Shown: positions 54,152 through 64,000, counted from the stretch's first letter. The stretch is DNA of 64,000 nucleotides from Chrysopilus asiliformis (GCA_964034945.1 OZ035960.1:32852368-32916367); one strand, 5' to 3'. The notes: generated from the letters alone by a model not told the origin. Translations and numbers: made by a program.

Positions 54152-54746
54152 CTATATAAAATCGTTTGTCCTGATTGACTGACTCATCAACGCCCAGCCC
54201 AAACCCCTGAAGCTAGAAACTTGAAACTTTCACAGTATGTCCCAACCATATCGTAGGCGCTCACTAAGGCGGGGTTTTCCGAAATTTTACCGCTAAGGCG
54301 GTAAACCGGGGGTAAAGTGATTTTCGCCATGAATCCTGCTCAATAGTAGGCTGAAAAGTTTCACTCGGGGGTTTTCGGGGTCGCGGATCACGAATCCGGT
54401 GTTAGATTTTCGAAAGTAGACACGGAAGGTCCTTTAAGGATAACACAAATATCCTTTTGCCCAATTTTTCCGGGGTAAAATGGCATTAGCGGGTTTTCGG
54501 TGTCGCTGATCACGAATCTGGTGATGAAATTGCCAACGGACGCTCCTTTTCCTCGAAAAAACTGGCAATAAGGGGGTTTCGGAGCCGCTGATCACGAATC
54601 TGGTATTAGAATTTTAAAATTCGGGACAGGAGGTTCTGAAGGCATAAAGATTTTTTTCAAAAGCTTTTAAGTTATTTTTTTGTTTTTTTGGCGCAAGAAA
54701 ATTTTGCAAAAAACTTTTACCCGGCAACGACGGGTTTGCAAGCTAG
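54151..54746 (+). mobile_element. Helitron-like non-autonomous element
   Basis: Begins TCTATATAAAATCG after an A and ends CTAG before a T, as Helitrons do when they insert between A and T. Eight nt before the CTAG is a small hairpin: ACCCG (54719-54723), a 7-nt loop, and CGGGT (54731-54735). The interior repeats GGGTTTTCGG…TCGCTGATCACGAATCTGG-like segments about three times, and these resemble the tandem units of foldback family F. No Rep-helicase is encoded. Confidence 0.6.
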
Positions 54747-55028
54747 TAATACCATAAAAAGATTCTTCAGTAATACTTCGCGTGTAGTTCAATTTAACGA
54801 TAGGAAATTTAGGTCAAATTTTTAAACTTCACTCATCTAATTTGTGTTTAAATTAATTATATAAACGATTTAGTTGAGAGTTTTTTAACCGATTAGGTTT
54901 AAAAGACGAATTTTCGATTGTTTTAAACTTCTAGTTAGTGTTTTTCAACTTTTTAGTGTTTAAAATGTGCATAAAACAACTTAGTTGAAAATGTGTTTAA
55001 AACAACTTAGTTGAAAATTTAAACCTAA
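54747..55028. other. AT-rich spacer
   Basis: Contains short repeats of AAACAACTTAGTTGAAAA-type sequence (54975-55015) just before repeat family A. No gene. Confidence 0.4.
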
Positions 55029-55610
55029 ACATAACAAAAGCTATAATTGCCAATCTGGCAATCATTGGAGACCCGTATGGTGATATTCGTATCAAAATTC
55101 GAACAGTTGTACCAAAATTCCACTTTGAACTCAAACTTTCCAATAAGATTTTTTAAAATTTATTCCAATCGGATTTTGATGTATGGGAGTTCTATGTAGA
55201 ATCATATCCTAAATAACCTTTGTTCTTGGACTTTTTTGATGAGATGCACCGTTTTTGAGATATTCACAAAAAACGTTTTCGTTCGTATGGGGGGTACCCC
55301 CCCTAATGGCACATTTTTGCCCATTAACGAACTTAGCCTCGCATTTTACAAAAAACGGATCTGTGCAAAATTTCAAGTCTCTAGCTCAATCCGTGCGCCC
55401 GCAATCCGCGCCACAGACGGACAGACGGACGGACAGACGGACGGACGGACAGACAGACGGACGGACGGACGGACATGCAGAAATTAATTATTTTTATCAT
55501 TCTAAACACACTGGTGTAATTCATTTTTGTGTGTGATGACGGGATCTTGGCGTTACAAACGGTAAGGCAAAGTTAATATACCCTTTGGTTTCACCATACG
55601 GGTATAAAAA
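55029..55610 (+). repeat. Dispersed repeat family A, copy 4
   Basis: Full-length copy from ACATAACAAAAGC to CCATACGGGTATAAAAA, with subterminal ACCCGTATGGTGA (55071) and TCACCATACGGGT (55591). The microsatellite core is GACGGACA/GACGGACGGACA (55415-55475). It is the closest relative of copy 3. Confidence 0.88.
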
Positions 55611-57000
55611 GTTCAAATTTATACTTTTGGTTTATATTTTAAACTAAACAGTTGAAATTTTTATTTAATGAAATTTTATAAACAAAAGTTGAAAAATTAA
55701 ACCGAAAAGACGAAAAATTCGACTTTGGGTTTAATTTTATATACATTACAGGTTTAAAGTTGTCTGCCCAATATTGGGAATCAGAAAAGCCCTATGAGTT
55801 GAAGGACATGGTATCGATCTCGATTTCGCCGGGTAGCATCATAAAGCCTCAGCGGCACCCACGCGGTGAAGGTAAAAACTACGCATTTATATGAGTAAAT
55901 GTATAATTGCGCGTTGCTCAGACGCGTTGCCGCATCCCTGCCGCGTAGAGTATAGGCTCAGTCTATACTTTTAGACGCGGTGACAACTACTAGATGCCAA
56001 AACAAAATCATGCCGCACGCACGGACGTATGTTTCTGGTTCTACCTTGATGTTCCGGCAATTAAAAACTGGCTTTCAAAAATGTATGACGGTAGAAAAAG
56101 CTTTAACAAACATGTGACAATTTCCCCCTTGCAAAAAACCTTACAAATGTTGCAATTTCCTCTCCAACAAGACCAAAATGAATGTAAGCGAACATTAATT
56201 TTGGTGTATTCGAGATTATATTCTTTTTTGGGTAATTTAGTGTCGCTGAGTCCAAATCTGGCAGTAGTTTGGTTGGGTCTACTCTAATTTTTGAGATACT
56301 GAATGTTATCCATAGACACCGAAAAAATATGAACAAATTTTTAAATCGCCCTTCATATCTCAAAAATTAGAGTTAATACCCCAAAACTGCTGTTAGATTC
56401 GCATTCACCGCAAAACAAAAAACTTATTTTTGTCGGGCTGTTTTATTAAAAATTAAAGAAAACAATAATCGGCGAAACACTGAATTTGTGCGAATGAAAC
56501 GATTACATATAACGAAATCTTGTAAATGAAAAAATGGTTTTCACCATATTTTGTAAATATTTGGTAGTATTTTCATAGAAGTCTATTCGCATTTTATGTA
56601 CATATCTTGTAATTGAATTCGTGCCGAAAAATTCATCGGACATTCAATTCTTAATCGTTGTCACTGGTACTGGTCACTGGTATTGGTCACTGGTACTGGC
56701 AGGGTTCTAGGGTATCAGGATTGGACCCAAATCCCTTCAGGGATTCAGGAGATCTCGGAATAGGGGGTAAGAAGAATGGACCCAAATCTCTTCAGGGATT
56801 CATGAGATATAGGGAGAAGGGTAAAGAAGGAAGGAGAAATTTAAAAATCAGCGTTGCCTATAATCAGCTTTTTGATATTGTGAATATAACTGTAAAGTTT
56901 CATTAAAATCGGTTCATTAGTTTTTAGAAATCCAGTCAAAAAAACACCGACGTTCCTTTATAATAATAAATATGATAAAAAGTCAAAATTACAAATGATA
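55611..57000. other. No recognised gene; small repeats
   Basis: About 1.4 kb. A 17-bp inverted repeat CTCTAATTTTTGAGATA lies at 56282-56298 and 56356-56372. A short minisatellite GGTCACTGGTAYTG lies at 56657-56698. GGACCCAAATCYCTTCAGGGATTCA-type sequence is repeated at 56725 and 56778. The segment 56840-56990 (AAGTTTCATTAAAATCGGTT) resembles tails of common insect non-autonomous repeats. ORFs at 55994-56287 and 56103-56363 are unrecognised. Confidence 0.4.
56612..56648. repeat. 37-bp inverted repeat, right member
   Basis: Inverse of 54115-54151 with one mismatch. The pair spans 2534 bp. Confidence 0.85.
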
Positions 57001-57290
57001 TACAGTGAGTGGAAAAAGTCACCGTACGGTCATGATTTTTGAATAAAATACTAAAACCCTAAAACACTGTATTTGTTTTTAAAATACTGGTTACTGAATT
57101 TTGTTGCCTGGACAATTCTCTACAGATCTGTAAAAAAAGAAATTAAAAAAAATAATAATTTAGTACTTAAATTTATCACTTTAACTAAAAATATGCTTTT
57201 TAAGAGCGTAAAAAGTCACCGTACGACTATAAAAACAACCAATAAATATGGGCTAATTTACCGTTAGTATTTGGTTGGGTATACATTAGA

Positions 57291-57811
57291 TCAAATTACT
57301 GCTTGAAGTCGCCTGGGCATCGTTTTTATCAACTTCCGGGTCACTTCCGGGGTTATTTTTGCCCATTCTTCTCACAACACCGCCTTAAGCGTTTCCTCGC
57401 TAGTAATAGTGTGGCTGCGGATTTTCCTGTCAAGCAGGTTCCATAGATCTTGGATGGGGTTTATATCAGGAGACTGGGCTGGCATTTTCAAATATTTAGG
57501 AGTGTTGTAGAGCAGCTATAAGCGCGTATTAAGTGCTCTATGCTTCGAATCATTATCCTGCATAAACACAAACGTGTCCGTTATTCCCATTTATTCAGCG
57601 CTAGCATGTAAATTTTGTTTTAATATGTCAATATACACATACGGGTCCATAACCTCATCAATAAAATGCAGCCTACCCACCCCCCCGCCCCGCTCATGCC
57701 GCCCCATACCCTTACTCCATACTTGAGGTTTTCCTTTTGAAACTCCATATTCTTTTTACGCCACAAAATTGGCCTTTCTTCCGATTGGAAAATGTTAAAT
57801 TTACTCTCGTC
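57291..57811 (-). pseudogene. Tc1-like transposase C-terminal half, left arm
   Basis: Mirror copy of the frame at 57846-58365. It runs from the first catalytic motif (ITDESKFNIF) to IKTMPRRLQAVI at 57291, with several stops and frameshifts. In this arm the segment near 57325 keeps the canonical KLIKTMPRR wording. DNA-binding domains are missing. Confidence 0.8.
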
Positions 57812-57845
57812 AGTAAATATTAGTCAGTAAATAGTAAATATTACT

Positions 57846-58365
57846 GACGAGAGTAAATTTAACATTTTCCAATCGAAAGAAAGGCCAATTTTGTGGCGTA
57901 AAAAGAATATGGAGTTTCAAAAGGAAAACCTCAAGTATGGAGTCAGGGTATGGGGCGGCATGAGCGGGGCGGGGGGTGGGTAGGCTGCATTTTATTGATG
58001 AGGTTATGGACCAGTATGTGTATATTGACAAATAAAAACAAAATTTACATGCTAGCGCTGAATAAATGGGAATAACGGACACGTTTGTGTTTATGCAGGA
58101 TAATGATTCGAAGCATAGAGCACTTAATACGCGCTTATAGCTGCTCTACAACACTCCTAAATATTTGAAAATGCCAGCCCAGTCTCCTGATATAAACCCC
58201 ATCCAAGATCTATGGAACCTGCTTGACAGGAAAATCCGCAGCCACACTATTACTAGCGAGGAAACGCTTAAGGCGGTGTTGTGAGAAGAATGGGCAAAAA
58301 TAACCCCGGAAGTGACCCGGAAGTTGATAACAACGATGCCCAGGCGACTTCAAGCAGTAATTTGA
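57846..58365 (+). pseudogene. Tc1-like transposase C-terminal half, right arm
   Basis: Pieces in order: DESKFNIFQSKERPILWRKK (first catalytic D), VWGGMSGAGG, a frame change, GRLHFIDEVMDQYVYID, another break, ASAE, a stop, then TDTFVFMQDNDSKHRALNTR (second catalytic D in QDND). After one more stop, MPAQSPDINPIQDLWNLLDR follows, then TTMPRRLQAVI and TGA at 58363-58365. The third catalytic residue, normally E in PDxNPIEN, is Q in both arms. The protein is dead through stops, frameshifts and loss of the whole N-terminal half. Confidence 0.85.
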
Positions 58366-58655
58366 TCTAATGTATACCCAACCAAATACTAACGGTAAAT
58401 TAGCCCATATTTATTGGTTGTTTTTATAGTCGTACGGTGACTTTTTACGCTCTTAAAAAGCATATTTTTAGTTAAAGTGATAAATTTAAGTACTAAATTA
58501 TTATTTTTTTTAATTTCTTTTTTTACAGATCTGTAGAGAATTGTCCAGGCAACAAAATTCAGTAACCAGTATTTTAAAAACAAATACAGTGTTTTAGGGT
58601 TTTAGTATTTTATTCAAAAATCATGACCGTACGGTGACTTTTTCCACTCACTGTA

Positions 58656-59179
58656 TTAAAGCAAAGTTACACCAAATGTGAACAAAAATTTTTGTTTCTG
58701 AATAGCGGCCCCAACCGAAACAGCAAAGAAACCTGTTTCGCTGGTTGAATGCAGAGTTGAATAACAAAAATGAATTCCATCGAAGAAGTTGACTCACTTG
58801 GGTTGTGATTGCTGAATGCACTTTGCTCCCAGTTGAATAAGTTATTGCTGAATGGTGAGAGAGAACGAAATTTGATTAACACGAGATATGTGTGTGGGAA
58901 TTTTGAATTCGAATTAAACTGATTGAGTAATAAAACGGTCGATTCAATGCAAAATTCACGAAAATGATGTTTTGTCATAATTCCTTTAGAGTTTGATGAT
59001 AGTCAAATCAATTAGTGGCGCAGTTTTAGAATATAATCCGACATTAGTTTATACGGGAGAATATTATGGTGTGTATTTGTAGTAGCTTTAAAAACACAGG
59101 TTTTGTTAAACATGAGTTTAAACTGACAGAAAACCAGGACTGTGGAGTAGTTAAATTTTCGACTTTGACTCCAGCGACC
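58656..59179. other. No recognised gene
   Basis: About 0.5 kb. The ORF at 58667-58978 on - is unrecognised. Towards 59150 the sequence takes on GACTTTGACTCC-type wording that resumes after the MITE. Confidence 0.4.
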
Positions 59180-59309
59180 TATTTCACCAACTTACAAATT
59201 TGTATTTACGAATGTTTTTCAAGAGTTTTTTTTTAAGAAAACTTGTAAATTATTTGCTTATTTTGGTTTAGTACAAATTTGTAATTGTAATTTGTAGTTT
59301 GGTGAAATA
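59180..59309. mobile_element. Palindromic MITE, 130 bp
   Basis: TATTTCACCAA…TTGGTGAAATA ends, with internal ACAAATTTGTA and TACAAATTTGTA arms. It interrupts a stretch rich in GACTCCGACTCC-like sequence present on both sides. Confidence 0.65.
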
Positions 59310-59750
59310 TGCCACAGGTCCGACCCCTTAAATTGTAAAATATCCGACACCGACTCCTGAAATTCTACAAGGTTTAACTCCCATTCTGACTCCGGCTACA
59401 AATTATCACATAAAACTTTTTTCTGCAATATGTATTCAGTTTCGGGAAAATATGTGAAAAATAATATGTTTTCCAATATCTTGAGAACCCTTAAAAATAT
59501 AGAAAAATCATTGAAGGAATAAATGTAGGAAATTTTATTTCCTTTGAATTTTCTTTTATGCATTTTTCCACAATAGCGCATAGTTTTTGAAAGATTTTCA
59601 AAAAACTGAATTTTTTCCAAATATCTTGAGAAACGTCAGAGATACAAAAAAAACCACCAATGCAAAAAATATAGAAAACTTTTTCCGATAAATTTTGTTA
59701 TATTCATTTTTTCCCAAAGGCGAAAAAGTTTGGAAAATTTTTCAAACAAC
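59310..59750. other. No recognised gene
   Basis: AT-rich. The ORF at 59396-59620 on - is unrecognised. Confidence 0.4.
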
Positions 59751-59752
59751 TA

Positions 59753-60085
59753 TCGGGTCTTTCAACAAGGACCTAACAATTTTGTATTTAAATAAAACAC
59801 AGAATAATTGAGATATCGGGCTGAAATTTATGGACATGTTACATTTAAGTATGAAATTCGATGTCGTTCATATGGCCACAGCGAGCACGTTTGCTGATTG
59901 GAACGGCCGGAACGTTGACAATTTCGCGTTAGATATTGTTCCTGAGCTCCTCTAACGTTGTTGGCTTGTTGGCATAAACCAACGACTTAACATAACCCCA
60001 TAAAAAGAAATCCAACTGCGTTAAATCGCATGAGCGAGGTGGCCATTCGACCGGACCATTTCTCGAGATTACACGATTGCGACCA
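59753..60085 (-). mobile_element. Mariner-like fragment (second copy)
   Basis: Matches the left end and coding 3' part of the element at 10374, from TCGGGTCTTTCAACAAGGAC to about 60085, with TA at 59751-59752. An internal deletion of about 40 bp near 59900 removes part of the coding sequence. The other end is absent, and a sequence starting CAGTGTTGTGCCGG follows at 60091. Confidence 0.85.
59845..60085 (-). pseudogene. Mariner-type transposase C-terminal fragment
   Basis: The minus strand reads SRNGPVEWPPRSCDLTQLDF, then FLWGYVKSLVYANKPTTLEE. It ends with GGHMNDIEFHT and TAA at 59845. Compared with the copy at 10460 it has P to Q in CDLTxLDF and lacks about 13 codons (VVENWLQRI region) through a deletion. 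Inactive. Confidence 0.8.
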
Positions 60086-60969
60086 CCGACCAGTGTTGTG
60101 CCGGTTTTTTACGTAAAGTAATTTACCTAGTTTTTTACGCGTAAAAAATTACGCGTAAAAAACCTCAATTTTAACGTCAAAACGTAAAAAACGTAAAAAT
60201 CTGTAAAAAACCTAAAACATTGATGATAAAAACTTTAATAAGTAGCCGTTCACTAAATATAGTAATTATTTGTAAATAAATCACCTTAGAACAATAAAAA
60301 GGTTAATAGTCTTCAGCAAACAAAGAATTCAAAAGCATTTCCTCTTGAAAGTGAAAAAGATTTTAAACTCGGAGTTCAAAAACTGTTTATATCCTATCAT
60401 TACATTACGTCCGCCTACTCATTTTAACGTTAATTAATGTGAATAATGTGGAGAGATTTGTGACATATGGGCTATTTTAACCCTTTGTTGCAGTGTTGTT
60501 GTACAACAACACCTTTTCTAATTCAGTTTTTTAATATTATAATATATATTTCATGGACTTATATTGACTAAATTCATTTCGTAAGTATCCTAGGACATCA
60601 ATTGTTATGAATTCCATAGAAATATGTATGCATGAAAGGGTTAAAGAAACATATTTGAACTAGTTCTTGCAGCAATAAGCGTAATTATAAAGTTTGCATC
60701 AAAAAATCGTTTTTAAACACAAGGAGACTCATTCCGAAGGCGTAAATTGAAACATAACTGGAAAAAGGGAAAAGAAATTCTAAAAACTGGAAAAATTCCA
60801 TTCAAACAACTGTTCTAATTTGAGTTAATAGACTGTCTTACTTAGTAGTACACTCTATTAAGTGCTGATGTCCACTCTCTATATTATAGGATCTCTAATA
60901 AAATGCTGAGAAAAACTTTAAAACAGACTGTCATACTTTGTAGGAACTGCGATGTCCCATTTTTTAGGT
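60086..60969. other. No gene; possible hAT-type end and palindromes
   Basis: CAGTGTTGTGCCGGTTTTTT at 60091 looks like a hAT terminus, but no matching inverse end is present. TTTTTTACGCGTAAAAAA (60131-60148) and GTGTTGTTGTACAACAACAC (60493-60512) are perfect palindromes. Otherwise AT-rich. Confidence 0.4.
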
Positions 60970-61112
60970 TTTTTGCGGCACCAAAATAGGTGCGGCACCA
61001 AAAAAGGTGCGGCACCAAAAAAAGGTGCGGCACCAAAAAAAGGTGCGGCACCAAAAAATGTGCGGCACCAAAAAAAGGTGCGGCACCAAAAAAGGTGCTG
61101 CACCAAAATAGG
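60970..61112 (+). repeat. 17-18-bp tandem array, eight units
   Basis: Units are GGTGCGGCACCAAAAAA(A), with AAAATA and AAAAAATG variants. GGTGCGGCACC is a 5+1+5 inverted repeat, so each unit can fold. The minus-strand PFFGAA frame is a translation artefact. Confidence 0.95.
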
Positions 61113-64000
61113 TGCGGTGTGCAGGTGCGGAGGTGCGGATGTGCGGAGGTGTGGAGGTGTGGAGGTGTGGAGGTGTGGAGGTGTGGAGGTGTGGAGGTGT
61201 GGAGGTGTGGAGGTGTGGAGGTGCGGTGGTGCGGTGGTGCGGAGGTGTGGAGGTGTGGTGGTGCGGAGGTGTGGAGGTGTGGCGGTGCGGAGGTGTGGTG
61301 GTGGAGGTGTGGAGGTGTGGAGGTGCGGAGGTGTGGAGGTGTGGAGGTGTGGAGGTGTGGAGGTGCGGAGGTGTGGAGGTGTGGAGGTGTGGAGGTGCGG
61401 AGGTGTGGAGGTGTGGAGGTGGAGGTGTGGTGGTGGGGATGTGGAGGTGGAGGTGTGGAGGTGCGGAGGTGTGGAGGTGTGGAGGTGGAGGTGTGGAGGT
61501 GTGGAGGTGTGGAGGTGTGGAGGTGTGGTGGTGTGGAGGTCTGGAGGTGTGGTGGTGCGGAGGTGTGGAGGTGTGGTGGTGGAGGTGTGGTGGTGGGGGT
61601 GTGGAGGTGGAGGTGTGGAGGTGTGGTGGTGCGGAGGTGTGGAGGTGGAGGTGGAGGTGTGGAGGTGCGGAGGTGTGGAGGTGTGGAGGTGGAGGTGTGG
61701 AGGTGTGGAGGTGTGGAGGTGTGGAGGTGTGGTGGTGCGGAGGTGTGGGGGTGCGGAGGTGCGGAGGTGTGGAGGTGGAGGTGGAGGTGTGGTGGTGTGG
61801 AGGTGTGGAGGTGTGGAGGTGTGGAGGTGTGGAGGTGTGGAGGTGTGGAGGTGCGGAGGTGTGGAGGTGTGGAGGTGCGGAGGTGTGGAGGTGTGGAGGT
61901 GTGGAGGTGCGGAGGTGTGGAGGTGTGGAGGTGGAGGTGTGGAGGTGTGGAGGTGGAGGTGTGGTGGTGGAGGTGGAGGTGTGGAGGTGGAGGTGTGGAG
62001 GTGTGGAGGTGCGGAGGTGTGGAGGTGTGGTGGTGCGGAGGTGTGGAGGTGTGTAGGTGCGGAGGTGTGGAGGTGCGGAGGTGCGGAGGTGTGGAGGTGT
62101 GGAGGTGTGGTGGTGCGGTGGTGTGGAGGTGTGGTGGTGTGGAGGTGTGGAGGTGTGGAGGTGTGGAGGTGCGGAGGTGCGGTGGTGCGGAGGTGTGGAG
62201 GTGTGGAGTTGTGGAGGTGTGGAGGTGTGGAGGTGTGGAGGTGCGGAGGTGCGGTGGTGCGGAGGTGTGGAGGTGTGGAGGTGTGGAGGTGTGGTGGTGC
62301 GGGGGTGCGGAGGTGTGGAGGTGTGGAGGTGTGGAGGTGCGGAGGTGTGGAGGTGTGGAGGTGTGGAGGTGTGGAGGTGTGGAGGTGTGGAGGTGTGGAG
62401 GTGTGGAGGTGTGGAGGTGCGGAGGTGCGGAGGTGCGGAGGTGCGGCGGTGCGGAGGTGCGGAGGTGTGGTGGTGCGGAGGTGCGGTGGTGTGGAGGTGC
62501 GGAGGTGCGGAGGTGCGGAGGTGCGGAGGTGTGGAGGTGCGGAGGTGTGGAGGTGTGGAGGTGTGGAGGTGTGGAGGTGCGGAGGTGTGGAGGTGCGGAG
62601 GTGTGGAGGTGTGGAGGTGTGGAGTTGCGGAGGTGTGGAGGTGTGGAGGTGTGGTGGTGCGGTGGTGTGGAGGTGTGGTGGTGTGGAGGTGTGGAGGTGT
62701 GGAGGTGTGGAGGTGCGGAGGTGCGGTGGTGCGGAGGTGTGGAGGTGTGGAGTTGTGGAGGTGTGGAGGTGTGGAGGTGTGGAGGTGCGGAGGTGCGGTG
62801 GTGCGGAGGTGTGGAGGTGTGGAGGTGTGGAGGTGTGGTGGTGCGGGGGTGCGGAGGTGTGGAGGTGTGGAGGTGTGGAGGTGCGGAGGTGTGGAGGTGT
62901 GGAGGTGTGGAGGTGTGGAGGTGTGGAGGTGTGGAGGTGTGGAGGTGTGGAGGTGCGGAGGTGCGGAGGTGCGGAGGTGCGGCGGTGCGGAGGTGCGGAG
63001 GTGTGGTGGTGCGGAGGTGCGGTGGTGTGGAGGTGCGGAGGTGCGGAGGTGCGGAGGTGTGGAGGTGCGGAGGTGTGGAGGTGTGGAGGTGTGGAGGTGT
63101 GGAGGTGCGGAGGTGTGGAGGTGCGGAGGTGTGGAGGTGTGGAGGTGTGGAGTTGCGGAGGTGCGGAGGTGTGGAGGTGTGGAGGTGTGGAGGTGCGGAG
63201 GTGCGGTGGTGCGGAGGTGCGGAGGTGCGGAGGTGCGGAGGTGTGGAGGTGTGGAGGTGCGGAGGTGTGGAGGTGTGGTGGTGTGGAGGTGTGGAGGTGT
63301 GGAGGTGCGGAGGTGCGGAGGTGTGGAGGTGCGGAGGTGCGGTGGTGTGGAGGTGTGGAGGTGTGGTGGTGTGGAGGTGTGGAGGTGTGGTGGTGCAGAG
63401 GTGCGGTGGTGCGGAGGTGTGGAGGTGTGGAGGTGCGGTGGTGCGGAGGTGTGGAGGTGTGGAGGTGTGGAGGTGTGGAGGTGCGGAGGTGTGGAGGTGC
63501 GGAGGTGCGGAGGTGTGGAGGTGTGGTGGTGTGGAGGTGTGGAGGTACGGTGGTGCGGTGGTGCGGAGGTGTGGAGGTGTGGAGGTGTGGTGGTGCGGAG
63601 GTGCGGAGGTGCGGAGGTGCGGAGGTGCGGAGGTGCGGAGGTGTGGTGGTGCGGAGGTGCGGAGGTGCGGAGGTGTGGAGGTGCGGAGGTGTGGAGGTGT
63701 GGTGGTGCGGAGGTGTGGAGGTGCGGTGGTGCGGAGGTGTGGAGGTGCGGAGGTGTGGTGGTGCGGAGGTGTGGTGGTGCGGAGGTGTGGAGGTGTGGAG
63801 GTGTGGAGGTGTGGAGGTGTGGAGGTGCGGTGGTGTGGAGGTGTGGCGGTGTGGAGGTGTGGAGGTGTGGAGGTGTGGAGGTGTGGAGGTGTGGAGGTGT
63901 GGAGGTGCGGAGGTGCGGAGGTGCGGAGGTGCGAGGTGCGGTGGTGCGGAGGTGCGGAGGTGTGGTGGTGCGGAGGTGCGGAGGTGCGGAGGTGCGGAGG
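61113..64000 (+). repeat. GGTGYGGW octamer array
   Basis: Nearly 2.9 kb of GGTGTGGA and GGTGCGGA units, with GGTGTGGT, GGTGCGGT and shortened GGTGGA variants. It runs to the edge of the window. The ORF at 61112-62056 (VEVWRCGG repeats) follows from three 8-bp units being eight codons and is not a gene. It is strongly G-rich on one strand. Confidence 0.97.

Larger units (their letters stand above)
57003..58653. mobile_element. Palindromic Tc1-like element, TA-flanked
   Basis: Two copies of the 3' half of a Tc1-like transposon are joined head to head. The outer tips CAGTGAGTGGAAAAAGTCAC and its inverse are flanked by TA (57001-57002 and 58654-58655). The arms (57003-about 57817 and about 57840-58653) match closely but differ at several sites, for example near 57322, 57646 and 57783. 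The axis lies near 57829. The outer 64-codon frames on the two arms translate identically. Confidence 0.9.

Noticed and set aside
57073..58583. Identical 64-codon ORFs on the two palindrome arms
   Set aside because: They lie in the AT-rich non-coding part between the terminal repeat and the transposase. They are identical only because the arms are.
61112..62056. 314-codon VEVWRCGG repeat protein
   Set aside because: Translation of the GGTGYGGW octamer array. The frame persists only because three octamers equal eight codons.

Overview
This is a eukaryotic window, almost certainly arthropod and most likely insect nuclear DNA. It is AT-rich with long non-coding stretches. It carries remnants of many animal transposon groups (Jockey-type LINE, Tc1/mariner, pogo/Tigger, PIF/Harbinger, Helitron, foldback and hairpin MITEs), GT-AG introns and very large simple satellites. 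I see no bacterial features. I cannot place the species.

Layout. 1-10.3 kb holds dispersed repeats (a family with a CAGACGGA microsatellite core, and a hairpin family with 121-bp tandem repeats), a TA-flanked pogo/Tigger-like element and sequence with no recognisable gene. 10.37-15.72 kb is a mariner-like element interrupted by an apparently full-length Jockey-type LINE (two intact ORFs, 13-bp target-site duplication). 15.7-25.8 kb holds MITEs, a Tc1 pseudogene, a LINE tail and a foldback element with perfect 145-bp arms. 25.8-31.6 kb may be one large element, bounded by CCCAAG...CTTGGG ends rich in GGTTA/TAACC-type motifs. It encloses a spliced gene that I read as DUF4806-type. 31.7-39.3 kb holds a Helitron helicase fragment, a pogo-like element, tRNA-like segments, a hexanucleotide array, a Harbinger-like element and an intronless orphan ORF of 335 codons. 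39.7-49.6 kb is a 9.9-kb satellite of an 18-bp unit arranged as one giant inverted repeat. 49.6-53.0 kb is a nest of CACTCTCG-ended elements with a Harbinger and a mariner relative. 53-60.9 kb holds a Helitron-like element, a 1.65-kb Tc1 palindrome and a second mariner fragment. 60.97 kb to the end holds a 17-18-bp array that passes into a 2.9-kb array of GGTGYGGW octamers.

Very little here looks like ordinary host gene content. The best coding candidates are the two LINE ORFs, the reconstructed five-exon DUF4806-like gene and the acidic 335-aa ORF at 38.3-39.3 kb. The dominant themes are nested transposition, inverted duplication and the growth of tandem arrays, apparently out of transposon sequence.
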